Source: Amycolatopsis deserti (GTDB lineage: Bacteria; Actinomycetota; Actinomycetes; Mycobacteriales; Pseudonocardiaceae). From it: a DNA stretch of 64,000 nucleotides. The DNA is taken from contig NZ_BNAU01000005.1 in the NCBI RefSeq assembly GCF_014653945.1, positions 186,001 to 250,000 on the forward strand. The letters are read 5' to 3'. Made by a program: the position numbers and the translations under genes. The notes beneath the pieces are model-generated. The model ran no database searches, was not told the DNA's origin, and saw nothing but the letters and a program-made list of their open reading frames with translations. How positions within the stretch are numbered: the stretch's first letter is position 1; each line of letters starts with the position of its first letter. Of this stretch, positions 9,728-17,983 are shown piece by piece.

Positions 9728-10639
9728 ATGAAGATCCGCACCCTGGCAGCGGGCCTGCTGGTCGGCGCACTGACGCTGACCGCTTGCGGTAAGGAGGGCA
9801 CGCCCTCCGGCGGCACCGGGGACACCGGAACCAACGCCGCCGCGCTGCCCACCTACACCGTGGCCCAGAACGTGGACGTGGCCGGCTCGCCGACCTTCGC
9901 CAAGATCAAGGGCGCCGGCAAGCTGACCATCGGTGTGAAGGACGACCAGCCTGGTCTGGGCCAGAAGAACGCCACCACCGGCAAGTTCGAGGGCTTCGAC
10001 ATCGAGATCGCCAAGATGGTGGCCGCCGGTCTCGGCTTCGACGAGAGCAAGATCACCTTCACCACGGTCGACTCGGCCGCGCGTGAGGCCGCGATCACCA
10101 ACGGCAACGTCGACTACTACGTCGGCACCTACACCATCACCGACAAGCGCAAGACCCAGGTGTCCTTCGCCGGCCCGTACTTCATGGCCGGTCAGGACCT
10201 GCTGGTGCGCAAGGACGACACCTCGATCACCGGCCCGGAGACCCTGAAGGGCAAGAAGGTCTGCTCGGTGACCGGGTCGACCCCGATCCAGCGCGTGCGC
10301 GACCAGCAGCTGACCGAGGCGACGAACATCGTCGAGTTCCAGAAGTACTCGCAGTGCGTCGAGAAGCTCATCACCAAGGAGGTCGACGCCGTCACCACCG
10401 ACGACGCGATCCTCAAGGGCTTCGCCGCGCAGGACCCGGACAACCTGAAGGTCGTCGGCAAGACGTTCTCGCAGGAGCCCTACGGCATCGGCCTGCCCCG
10501 TGACGACGCCGCGCTGCGCGGCAAGGTGGACGACCTGCTGCAGGCCGCCATCAACGACGGCACCTGGCAGAAGATCTACGACGCCACGCTCGGCAAGTCG
10601 GGTTCGGCCGCGACGCCGCCGGCGATCCAGCGCTACTGA
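9728..10639 (+). CDS. gluB: Glutamate-binding lipoprotein GluB
   Basis: A periplasmic-type solute-binding lipoprotein, 303 residues. The signal peptide has a lipobox LTAC with Cys20 as the predicted lipidated residue. A flexible Gly/Thr-rich linker follows, and then an SBP_bac_3 fold: LTIGVKDDQPGLGQK, FEGFDIEIAKMVAAGLGF, SAAREAAITNGNVDYYVGTYTIT and GKKVCSVTGSTPIQRV. Two cysteines (KKVCS and SQCVE) may form a disulfide. It sits 57 bases after gluA and is followed by a strong hairpin before the permease genes, an arrangement expected to leave more binding protein than permease. Confidence 0.93.
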   Translation: MKIRTLAAGLLVGALTLTACGKEGTPSGGTGDTGTNAAALPTYTVAQNVDVAGSPTFAKIKGAGKLTIGVKDDQPGLGQKNATTGKFEGFDIEIAKMVAAGLGFDESKITFTTVDSAAREAAITNGNVDYYVGTYTITDKRKTQVSFAGPYFMAGQDLLVRKDDTSITGPETLKGKKVCSVTGSTPIQRVRDQQLTEATNIVEFQKYSQCVEKLITKEVDAVTTDDAILKGFAAQDPDNLKVVGKTFSQEPYGIGLPRDDAALRGKVDDLLQAAINDGTWQKIYDATLGKSGSAATPPAIQRY

Positions 10640-10648
10640 CACTCCTTC

Positions 10649-10682
10649 GTGGCCGGTGAGCGCGGGTGCGCTCACCGGCCAC
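10649..10682 (+). terminator. Intercistronic hairpin between gluB and gluC
   Basis: A perfect 15-bp stem (10649-10663 pairing with 10668-10682; GTGGCCGGTGAGCGC) with a 4-base GGGT loop, 9 bases after the gluB stop and 44 bases before gluC. It has no U-tract. It may act as a partial terminator or as a 3' end stabiliser for gluAB mRNA, as in many binding-protein transporter operons. Confidence 0.75.
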
Positions 10683-10726
10683 TCCCTTTCCACTAGTTCC
10701 ACACCAACCGCGGCGGGGAAGGCCCG

Positions 10727-11374
10727 ATGGACGTCCTGCTCGACAACATGGACCTCTACGGTCCGTTCTTCTGGACCACGATCAAGCTGTTCCTGATAGC
10801 CGGAGTGGCCAGCCTGATCTTCGGCACGTTCCTGGCCGGCCTGCGGGTCAGCCCGGTTCCGGTGTTCCGCGCGGTCGGCGCCACGTACGTGACGCTGCTG
10901 CGCAACACACCGCTGACGCTGGTGTTCGTGTTCCTGGTGTTCGCCTACCCACTGCTCGACATCATCGACCTGTCCTACTTCACCGCCGCGGTGGTGTCGC
11001 TGACGCTCTACACCTCGGCGTTCATCTGCGAGGTCGTGCGGTCGGGCATCAACACCGTCCCGGTCGGGCAGGCCGAGGCCGCCCGGGCGCTGGGGCTGAC
11101 CTTCCCCCAGATCCTCGGCCAGATCGTGCTGCCCCAGGCGATCCGCTCGGTGGTGCCGCCGCTGATGAGCATGCTCATCGCGCTGCTGAAGAACACCACC
11201 ATCGCCGCCGGGTTCTCGGTCGCCGAGGCCGGCGCGATCCGCCAGTACCTGTCCGAGCGCGGTGACAACCAGCTGGTCGGCCTGCTGTGGGTCGCGCTCG
11301 GGTTCATCATCCTGGTCGCGGTCCTGTCCTTCATCCAGCGGACCCTCGAGAAGCGCTGGAGCGTGGCGCGATGA
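10727..11374 (+). CDS. gluC: Glutamate ABC transporter permease GluC
   Basis: A 215-residue inner-membrane permease of the HisM type with about five membrane segments. The EAA loop that docks the ATPase reads GQAEAARALGLTFPQILGQIVLPQA (about residues 113-137). Other segments include TLLRNTPLTLVFVFLVF, typical of the amino-acid permease family. It starts 44 bases after the gluB/gluC hairpin, and its stop overlaps the gluD start as ATGA, so the two permeases are translationally coupled and probably form a heterodimer. Confidence 0.92.
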   Translation: MDVLLDNMDLYGPFFWTTIKLFLIAGVASLIFGTFLAGLRVSPVPVFRAVGATYVTLLRNTPLTLVFVFLVFAYPLLDIIDLSYFTAAVVSLTLYTSAFICEVVRSGINTVPVGQAEAARALGLTFPQILGQIVLPQAIRSVVPPLMSMLIALLKNTTIAAGFSVAEAGAIRQYLSERGDNQLVGLLWVALGFIILVAVLSFIQRTLEKRWSVAR

Positions 11375-12231
11375 GCAACGTCCTGTTCGACATCCCCGGC
11401 CCGAAGGCCCGCGCCCGCTACCGGGTGCTGGCCGTGCTCGGCACCCTGATCGTCGCCGCGGTGATCGCCTACATCATCTGGCGGTTCATCGACAGCGGCC
11501 AGTTCTCCGCCCGCCGCTGGGAGTGGCTGCAGTACGCCCAGGTCCAGCGCGACCTGGTGGACGCGCTGCTGGCGACCCTGCAGGCCTTCGCGCTCGGCGC
11601 CGTGCTGGCGCTGGTCTTCGGTGCGATCTTCGCCGCCGGGCGGCTGTCGGATCACGCGTGGGTGCGCGGTGTCTCGACCGCGGTCGTCGAGTTCTTCCGC
11701 GCCATCCCGCTGCTGATCCTGATGTTCCTCTTCTACTACGGCGCTCCGGTGCTCGGCGTGGCCCTGCCGCCGTTCGCCGCGGTGGTGCTGGGCCTGACCC
11801 TGTACAACGGCTCGGTGCTGGCGGAGGTGTTCCGCGCCGGCATCCTGGCGCTGCCCAAGGGCCAGAGCGAGGCGGCCTACGCGCTGGGCATGCGCAAGAC
11901 GCAGGTGATGACGCTCGTCCTGATCCCGCAGGCGATCCGGTCGATGCTGCCGACCATCATCAGCCAGCTCGTGGTGCTGCTCAAGGACACCGCGCTCGGG
12001 TTCCTGGTCACCTACCCCGAGTTGCTCTACTACGCGCGCTACATCGGCTCGCAGGGCTCGTTCGGCCGCCCGATCGTGCCGTCGACGCTCGTGGTGGCGG
12101 CCATGTACATCGCGTTGTGCCTGCTGCTCACCGCGCTGGCCAACTACATCGAACGCCGCCAGCGGCGCAGCAAGAAGCACGTGGAAGTCCAGCGCCCGCC
12201 GACGACGGAGGACGTCGTGGGCGTGGCCTGA
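11371..12231 (+). CDS. gluD: Glutamate ABC transporter permease GluD
   Basis: A 286-residue permease that partners GluC. After an N-terminal segment (VLAVLGTLIVAAVIAYIIW) comes the permease core with EFFRAIPLLILMFLFYYGAP and the EAA loop GQSEAAYALGMRKTQVMTLVLIPQA. The C-terminal tail (QRRSKKHVEVQRPPTTEDV) is cytosolic and charged. It begins inside the gluC stop (ATGA) and ends 13 bases before a strong terminator, so it is the last gene of the operon. Confidence 0.92.
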   Translation: MSNVLFDIPGPKARARYRVLAVLGTLIVAAVIAYIIWRFIDSGQFSARRWEWLQYAQVQRDLVDALLATLQAFALGAVLALVFGAIFAAGRLSDHAWVRGVSTAVVEFFRAIPLLILMFLFYYGAPVLGVALPPFAAVVLGLTLYNGSVLAEVFRAGILALPKGQSEAAYALGMRKTQVMTLVLIPQAIRSMLPTIISQLVVLLKDTALGFLVTYPELLYYARYIGSQGSFGRPIVPSTLVVAAMYIALCLLLTALANYIERRQRRSKKHVEVQRPPTTEDVVGVA

Positions 12232-12244
12232 TCAGGACGAGAAC

Positions 12245-12284
12245 GAGGGGCGTGACGGTTGCCGTCACGCCCCTCTTCCGTTTT
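12245..12284 (+). terminator. Intrinsic terminator of gluABCD
   Basis: A perfect 14-bp stem (GAGGGGCGTGACGG at 12245-12258, complement at 12262-12275) with a 3-base TTG loop, followed by CTTCCGTTTT. It is placed 13 bases after the gluD stop and has the best T-tract among the terminators seen on this strand. Confidence 0.88.
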
Positions 12285-12354
12285 CCGCACCGTCACCACC
12301 GCGTCCGCGGATAACATGGATCATCCGCTGGTCCGGGCCGGGAAGTGACGTCAC

Positions 12355-13764
12355 ATGGGAAACCACCTCGAAACGTTCGCCAAGATCATCGGCAAGCTGA
12401 AGACGCCGCTCACGCTCGCCGGCCTGACCGTGGTGATCCTCTACCTGCTCTACCAGCAGGTGCTCAACCTCAGCGTGCTGTCCCCGTTGCAGGGGAACGA
12501 GACGTTCACGCTGGTCGATTCGATCGTGTCGAAGGTGTTCTGGCTGGCTGTGGTGGCTGTCGTGTTCGGGTTCGCGGGATTCGTGCTCACCGCGCTGCTC
12601 CAGCGCCGCACCCGGCCCAAGCGGGCGGCGGTGTCCCTGGTGGGCACCTCGCTCGACCCGGAACTGTCCAGTCCGGCCGGCGCGAACCCGCCTGCCGGAA
12701 ACCGGTACGAGGTGCTCGAGCAGAAGTTCGAGGTCGGCGCGATCGACTGCAAGTTCGTCAACCGCGGGGACGCGACGGCGTTCCTCGATTCCTTCTCGGT
12801 GCTCGTCAAGGGCGTCACCGTCGACCGGTCACCGGTGTTGTCCTACAGCTATCGCGTGCAGGGCCGGTCCGTGGTCGTCTCGGCGCACAACGCGGGCTGG
12901 GGCGCGGCCAGCCGGATGCGCCTGCGGCTGGTCGACCCGGTTCTGCCGGACCTGTTCCCCGCGCGGTCGGAGGTGACCGTTCCCGTCGTGGAGCCGGGGG
13001 CGACGGTTCCGGTGCTCCGGCTCGACCCGGACCCCGCCGTCGCCGGCGCGATCGGTGACCTCAGGCGACGGCGGGCGGAGTTCCTGGGCAGCGTCGCCGA
13101 GGCGATGCGGCGGGAGGACGACTCGATCCGCGCGTCGGCGGACTTCCGGACGTTGCTGTCCCACCACGAGCGCTGGCACGTCAGCGAGTACTTCGCGGAC
13201 CTCCCCCGCGGTGACAGCCCGCGCCAGCAGTGGCACCTCCGCTACGTCGGCGCCCTCCCGGGGACGGCCGAGGTGCCGGTCGGCATCACCGTGACGGGGA
13301 GCTACGAAACCGAGAACGGGGACTCCCACGAGATCACCCGCACCGACGTGCGGTGCGTCCGCGACGACCCGGCCTCGCCGGGGGTGCTCTGGCTCGGCGA
13401 CCACGGGTTCTCCTACGAGTTCCACGAGGTCGACTACATGGTGGTGCCCCCGTCCACGGTGCACGCGGTGGTGCTCGACGCGGAGCCCGGACAGCGGCGG
13501 GACTACGCGTTGTCCAGGGCGATCGAACCCGGCGGCGTGGAGCGCTTCCACATCGCGCTCGCCTCGGTCAAGTCGGCCACGTACGAGATCACCCTGGGCT
13601 TTCGCGTCGACGGGCGCGAGCACATCTGGTCGAAACCGATGTCGGTCCAGCTGGAGCGCCTGCACGGCTCCGCGCTGCCGGACAACTTGACCGACGGCGC
13701 GTCCTTCGAGCTGCAGGACGGCCGCCTCGTCCTCGGCGGCAGCCGGACGTCGCCCTGGTGGTGA
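12355..13764 (+). CDS. Two-helix membrane protein with large soluble domain, function unknown
   Basis: I do not recognise a named family. The 469-residue protein begins with a short amphipathic segment and two membrane helices, about 18-36 (TLAGLTVVILYLLYQQVL) and 58-84 (KVFWLAVVAVVFGFAGFVLTALL), joined by a loop containing GNETFTLVDSIVS. The helix pair resembles the membrane module seen at the front of some bacterial effector or sensor proteins, but this is an impression only. The remaining 370 residues are beta-rich with no cysteine catalytic pattern and end SRTSPWW. The gene stands alone after the gluD terminator, with a TGACGTCA palindrome directly before the ATG, and converges on the GH63 gene with only 5 bases between them. 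Confidence 0.65.
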   Translation: MGNHLETFAKIIGKLKTPLTLAGLTVVILYLLYQQVLNLSVLSPLQGNETFTLVDSIVSKVFWLAVVAVVFGFAGFVLTALLQRRTRPKRAAVSLVGTSLDPELSSPAGANPPAGNRYEVLEQKFEVGAIDCKFVNRGDATAFLDSFSVLVKGVTVDRSPVLSYSYRVQGRSVVVSAHNAGWGAASRMRLRLVDPVLPDLFPARSEVTVPVVEPGATVPVLRLDPDPAVAGAIGDLRRRRAEFLGSVAEAMRREDDSIRASADFRTLLSHHERWHVSEYFADLPRGDSPRQQWHLRYVGALPGTAEVPVGITVTGSYETENGDSHEITRTDVRCVRDDPASPGVLWLGDHGFSYEFHEVDYMVVPPSTVHAVVLDAEPGQRRDYALSRAIEPGGVERFHIALASVKSATYEITLGFRVDGREHIWSKPMSVQLERLHGSALPDNLTDGASFELQDGRLVLGGSRTSPWW

Positions 13765-13769
13765 CCGGG

Positions 13770-15161
13770 TCAGTCGGCGTCGGCGCAGAGCCAGTCCAGC
13801 ACGACCGCCGCGGTCCAGCTCTGGTCGGTGCTGCCCAGCGGCTCCCCGGTGAACGGTTCGTAGTACTCGCCGAACGCGCCGTCGTCGGTGAGCCTCAGCC
13901 CGGCTTCCCGCAGCTTGCGGGCCCGCTCGTGCCAGCCGCGGCGTTCGAAGGCCCATCCGAACAGCCAGTTGACCACCGGCCACTGTGGACCGCGCCAGTA
14001 CTGGCGCGGGTTGAAGCCGGGGCGCATCGGTGACACCGACGGCGGCACCGGCGCCAGCAGGTCGGGGTGCCCGCACCAGCGGTCGCTGTCCAGCAGCGAC
14101 AGCAGCCGCAACTGGACCTCGTCCGGCGCGCCGCCGCACAGCAGCGGCGAGAACCCGGCGATGGTCTGGGTGTCCAGCCACCGGTTGGCCCTCAGGTCCC
14201 GGTCCCGCGCCATGCCGGACACCGAGTGGCAGCTGGCCGCCACCGCCTCACGCGCCCGCGACGCCCACTCCGCCAGGTCGGCCAGCTGCGACGCGGGCTG
14301 GCCGAACTCGGTGCCCAGCTCGATCAGCACGTCGCAGGACACCGCGAACAGGGCGGTGATGAACACGTCCCCGACCAGGAAGCTCGAGCTGCGCACGATC
14401 TCCTTCTGGTCGTACCCCGCGCGGCGCATCTCCTCGATGAGCCACAGGTAGCGGTCGTACTCCTTGTCGGTGGGCCGCTCGCTCGGGTCGCCGATGATGC
14501 GCACGTCCTTGCGCACGTACGGCGGCAGCTCCTCGCCCGGGTTGACCGCGGCGTAGGGCACGTCCCAGCGCGGCGAGTTGTCCATCCCGGACTCCCAGCC
14601 GTGCACGATCGCGACCAGCCCGCTCGACCCCGGCGTGCGGTACTCGACCAGCCACCGGTGCCAGGAGTACAGCGCGGGCCAGATCGAGCGGGCGAACCGC
14701 TCGGCGTCGGCGCGGTCCTGCGGCGAGGAGGTGCGGGCGATCTCCAGCATCCGCTGCACGGCGATCGCGTGCACGGGCGGCTGGCAGATCCCCGAGGTGC
14801 GTGCGTTCCGCGGCCCGTCGACGGCGTTGTCGGTGCCCCAGCGGTCCGGGCCGGGGAAGTACGCGTCGTCGTCGGTGAAGACGATGTGCGGCACCATGCC
14901 GTTGCGCCACTGCGCCTTGAACAGGGTCTCCAGCTCGGCGACCGCGCGCGGCAGGTCCAGCCGGGCCAGGCCGATCGAGATGAACGCCGCGTCCCAGCTC
15001 CACATGTGCGGGTAGAGCCGGGGCGCCGCGGTGATCACGGCACCGGTGTCGTTGTCCCTGAGCACCCGGGCGGCCCGCGCGGCCAGGGTGGGCCTGGCGT
15101 AGCGGACCGGTCTTCTGCCGCCGGCGGCTCCTTCGGGGGGACTGGTGACGTCGACGGTCAT
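13770..15161 (-). CDS. ggh: GH63-family glycosidase, probable glucosylglycerate hydrolase
   Basis: A 463-residue (alpha/alpha)6-barrel enzyme of the GH63/glucosylglycerate-mannosylglycerate hydrolase group, which releases a hexose and glycerate from the compatible solute. Seen motifs are YPHMWSWDAAFISIG (Asp57), GTDNAVDGPRNARTSGICQPP, GWESGMDNSPRWD (Asp194, expected catalytic acid), RPGFNPRQYWRGPQWP and GEYYEPFTGEPLG (expected catalytic base Glu). Order and spacing agree with the mycobacterial enzyme as I remember it. It follows the ABC ATPase with TAG and ATG directly abutting, so import and hydrolysis are coupled. The alternative substrate is mannosylglycerate or a related glucoside. Confidence 0.78.
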   Translation of the reverse strand: MTVDVTSPPEGAAGGRRPVRYARPTLAARAARVLRDNDTGAVITAAPRLYPHMWSWDAAFISIGLARLDLPRAVAELETLFKAQWRNGMVPHIVFTDDDAYFPGPDRWGTDNAVDGPRNARTSGICQPPVHAIAVQRMLEIARTSSPQDRADAERFARSIWPALYSWHRWLVEYRTPGSSGLVAIVHGWESGMDNSPRWDVPYAAVNPGEELPPYVRKDVRIIGDPSERPTDKEYDRYLWLIEEMRRAGYDQKEIVRSSSFLVGDVFITALFAVSCDVLIELGTEFGQPASQLADLAEWASRAREAVAASCHSVSGMARDRDLRANRWLDTQTIAGFSPLLCGGAPDEVQLRLLSLLDSDRWCGHPDLLAPVPPSVSPMRPGFNPRQYWRGPQWPVVNWLFGWAFERRGWHERARKLREAGLRLTDDGAFGEYYEPFTGEPLGSTDQSWTAAVVLDWLCADAD

Positions 15162-16238
15162 CTACTTCGCCTCCAACAGGAGCTGGGTTTCCGGGTCGTA
15201 CCACCGGCACTGCTCCGGCGGCAGGCCCAGCTTCAGGGTCTGGCCGGGTTCGGCGCGGAAACTCGCCGGTGCCTGGACTTTCAGTACCTGCCCGCACAGC
15301 TCCGTGGTGAGCAGCGTCGAAGACCCCAGCGGCTCGAACACCTGCACCTCGCAGCGCAGCCCGTCCGAAGCGGGGTCCACCGAGATCGACTCGGGCCGGA
15401 TGCCGAGCCGCAACCGCTTGCCCTGGAACGATTTCAGGGCGCGCGGGACCGGCAGCGTCTGGCCGCCGAAGTCGATCCGCGTGCCGTCCTCGCTGACGGC
15501 TCCGGTGAGGAAGTTCATCGGCGGGCTGCCCAGGAAGCCGCCGACGAACTCGTCCGCGGGCTCGGTGTAGACGGCGACCGGGTCGCCGCACTGGGCGATA
15601 CGCCCCTCACGCATGACGGCCACCCGGTCGCCCAGCGACAGCGCCTCGACCTGGTCGTGCGTCACGTACAGCGTGGTCACGCCGATCTCGTTGACGAGCT
15701 TCTTCAGCTCCGCCCGGAAGGACAACCGCAGCAGGGCGTCCAGATTGGACAGCGGCTCGTCCATCAGCAGCACGTCGGCGTCCATCACGATCGCCCGCGC
15801 CACCGCCACGCGCTGCCGCTGACCGCCGGACAGCTTCGCCGGGTACCGGTCCAGGTACGGCGTGAGCTGCAGCAGCTCGGCGGCCCACTTGACCTTCTTG
15901 CGCACCTCGTCCGCCGGCACGCCGTGCACCCGCAGGCCGAAGCCGATGTTGTCGGCGACCTTCTTGTTCGGGAACACCGCGTACGACTGGAACACCATGG
16001 ACAGGTTGCGCCGCCGCGGTTCCAGGTAGGTGACGTCGCGGCCGCCGATGACGATCTGGCCCGCGTCCGGCGTCTCCAGCCCGGCGACCATCCGCAGCAG
16101 CGTGGTCTTGCCGCAGCCGGACGGGCCGAGCAGGACCATGAACTCGCCGTCGGCCACCTCGAGCGACACCTGGTCGGTGGCGCGCGTGGTGCCGCCCGGA
16201 TAGGTCTTCACGAGCTCGTGCAAGACGACCTCAGCCAT
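15162..16238 (-). CDS. Sugar ABC transporter ATP-binding protein (MalK/UgpC type)
   Basis: A 358-residue ATPase with Walker A GPSGCGKTT (about 38-46), Q-loop VFQSYAVFPNKKV, signature LSGGQRQRVAVARAIVM, Walker B DVLLMDEPLSNLDA and switch region YVTHDQVEALSLGDRV. The C-terminal third is a TOBE/MalK-type regulatory domain (RLRLGIRPESISV). Members with this extension energise CUT1 carbohydrate importers. It lies between the second permease (9-base gap) and the GH63 gene (no gap). Confidence 0.9.
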   Translation of the reverse strand: MAEVVLHELVKTYPGGTTRATDQVSLEVADGEFMVLLGPSGCGKTTLLRMVAGLETPDAGQIVIGGRDVTYLEPRRRNLSMVFQSYAVFPNKKVADNIGFGLRVHGVPADEVRKKVKWAAELLQLTPYLDRYPAKLSGGQRQRVAVARAIVMDADVLLMDEPLSNLDALLRLSFRAELKKLVNEIGVTTLYVTHDQVEALSLGDRVAVMREGRIAQCGDPVAVYTEPADEFVGGFLGSPPMNFLTGAVSEDGTRIDFGGQTLPVPRALKSFQGKRLRLGIRPESISVDPASDGLRCEVQVFEPLGSSTLLTTELCGQVLKVQAPASFRAEPGQTLKLGLPPEQCRWYDPETQLLLEAK

Positions 16239-16247
16239 GGCGCTCCC

Positions 16248-17111
16248 TCATCGCAGCGTGGTCCCCCACATGTTCACCAGGTACCGGCGCATCACGAAGA
16301 TGAACACCAGCGCGGGCAGGATCAGCGCGAAACCACCGGCGAACCGGTAGGCCTGCGGCGCCTCCCCGAGCGAGGCCAGTACCTGGGCGGGCAGTGTCCG
16401 GTGCCCGAGCGTGATCACGGCGGCGCCGAGGATCTCGTTCCAGGACAACACGAACGTGAAGATCGAAGACGCGGCCAGGCCGGGCAGCGCGAGCGGGAAC
16501 ACGACCCGGCGCGCCGCCTCGAACCGGCCGCAGCCGAACACGCGGGCCGCCTCTTCGACGTCGGTGGGCACCGACACGAAGATGCTCGCGCTGATCAGCA
16601 CGGTGGTCGGCATCGCGAGCGTGGTGTGCAGCAGCGTCACCGAGAACACCGTGTCGTAGACGCCGGAGTTCAGGAACATCGTCGCCAGCGGCACGGACAG
16701 CACCACGATCGGCAGCGCGCGGGCCAGGAGCATGAACACCTGGTAGGCGTCCTTGCCGCGGAACACCTGGCGCGCCAGCGCGTAACCGGCGGGCGCGCCC
16801 ACCAGCAGCGACAGCACCACGGTGTAGACACCGACGAGCAGCGAGTTGCCCAGCGCCGGGATGGTGCCGGTGGCCTGGACGAACGCCAGCAGCGTGTCGG
16901 CGGAGAAGGCACTCGGGATCAGCGGCTTCGGGAACTCCAGCAGCGCCTGCGGCGAGGACACCGCGGCCAGCCCGATCAGGATCATCGGCACGACCATGAA
17001 CAGGCTGATCAACACGCACGCGATCTGGACGGCGATCGCGCGGCGACGGCGGCGGCGCAGCGGTGCCTTGTCGATCGGGGGCAGGTCGAGCGGGGGCAGG
17101 GTGGAGGTCAC
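16248..17111 (-). CDS. Sugar ABC transporter permease (MalG type)
   Basis: A 287-residue CUT1 permease. The start at GTG 17111 overlaps the stop of the other permease (GTGA). An Arg-rich cytosolic leader (LRRRRRRAIAV) precedes six membrane segments. The EAA loop is VEEAARVFGCGRFEAARRVVFPLALP (about 194-219), and the C-terminus RRYLVNMWGTTLR is typical of MalG-like proteins. It would pair with the upstream MalF-like permease to form the channel of the importer. Confidence 0.88.
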   Translation of the reverse strand: MTSTLPPLDLPPIDKAPLRRRRRRAIAVQIACVLISLFMVVPMILIGLAAVSSPQALLEFPKPLIPSAFSADTLLAFVQATGTIPALGNSLLVGVYTVVLSLLVGAPAGYALARQVFRGKDAYQVFMLLARALPIVVLSVPLATMFLNSGVYDTVFSVTLLHTTLAMPTTVLISASIFVSVPTDVEEAARVFGCGRFEAARRVVFPLALPGLAASSIFTFVLSWNEILGAAVITLGHRTLPAQVLASLGEAPQAYRFAGGFALILPALVFIFVMRRYLVNMWGTTLR

Positions 17112-17983
17112 TTGGCCGCCTCCTGCTGCCGCATGGTGCGCAGGTAGAACAGCGCCGTGGCGAGGGAGAGCGCCAGCACGACCAGCGCGGCGGCGCTGGC
17201 GACGGCCGGGTTCTGCAGGTTGACGTACCACTGGTAGGTCTCCCCGACCAGCAGCGGGAAGTCCCGGCCGGTCAGCGCCTGGGCCACCGCGAACGCCTGC
17301 AGCGCCAGGATGGTGCGCAGGATCAACGCGACCTGCAGGCTCGGCTTGAGCTGCGGCAGCGTCACGTGCCACAACCGCTGCCACGCGCTCGCGCCGAACA
17401 CCTGCGCGGCCTCGTCGAAGTCCTTGGGCACCATCTGGATGCCGGCCACGACGATGACGAACACCAGCGACGTGGCGCGCCAGATCTCGGCGATCACCAC
17501 GGCCAGCAGCATGGTGCCGGTGTTGGTGTAGTTCAGCCACTGCACGCCGGTGTCGGAGATCCCCCACGACACCAGCAGCGAGTTGAGGTAGCCGCGGCTG
17601 TCGAACACCGACAGCCACACCAGGCCGGCGGCCAGTTCGGACACCGCGAGCGGGATGGTCCACAGGTAGAAGTGGCCGGACAGGAACTTCGGCCGGGCCT
17701 GCACGAGCAGCGCCATGCCGACGGCCAGCACCAGCTGGACCGGCACCACGATGACGATCAGCAGCAGCGTGTTGCGCAGCGCTTTCAGGAAGTACGGGTC
17801 GCCGAACAGGCGGTCCCACGCCGCGAGCGTGAACCCGGTGTCGTCGGTGAACGCCGAGATCAGCGCCTGGATCACCGGCCACCCGAACAGGGCCAGCATG
17901 AACACGATCGACGGCGCGAGCAGCAGCCACGGCGAACCGGCCAGGCGCCGCTTCTTCGGTGCTTCCAGGACGGCCACGGCCAT
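17108..17983 (-). CDS. Sugar ABC transporter permease (MalF type)
   Basis: A 291-residue permease starting MAVAVLEAPKKRRLAGSPW, with six membrane segments (SPWLLLAPSIVFMLALFGW, NTLLLIVIVVPVQLVLAVGM and others). The EAA loop is FDEAAQVFGASAWQRLWHVTLPQL (about 197-220). Its ATG shares one base with the stop of the binding-protein gene (TGATG), and its stop overlaps the next permease start. Order binding protein - MalF - MalG - ATPase - hydrolase is a complete catabolic importer operon. Confidence 0.88.
   Translation of the reverse strand: MAVAVLEAPKKRRLAGSPWLLLAPSIVFMLALFGWPVIQALISAFTDDTGFTLAAWDRLFGDPYFLKALRNTLLLIVIVVPVQLVLAVGMALLVQARPKFLSGHFYLWTIPLAVSELAAGLVWLSVFDSRGYLNSLLVSWGISDTGVQWLNYTNTGTMLLAVVIAEIWRATSLVFVIVVAGIQMVPKDFDEAAQVFGASAWQRLWHVTLPQLKPSLQVALILRTILALQAFAVAQALTGRDFPLLVGETYQWYVNLQNPAVASAAALVVLALSLATALFYLRTMRQQEAAK

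Noticed and set aside
14067..17147. A 1026-codon plus-strand frame opposite the GH63 and ABC transporter genes
   Set aside because: It is low-complexity (Gln/Arg/His/Gly-rich) and covers four convincing genes on the other strand.
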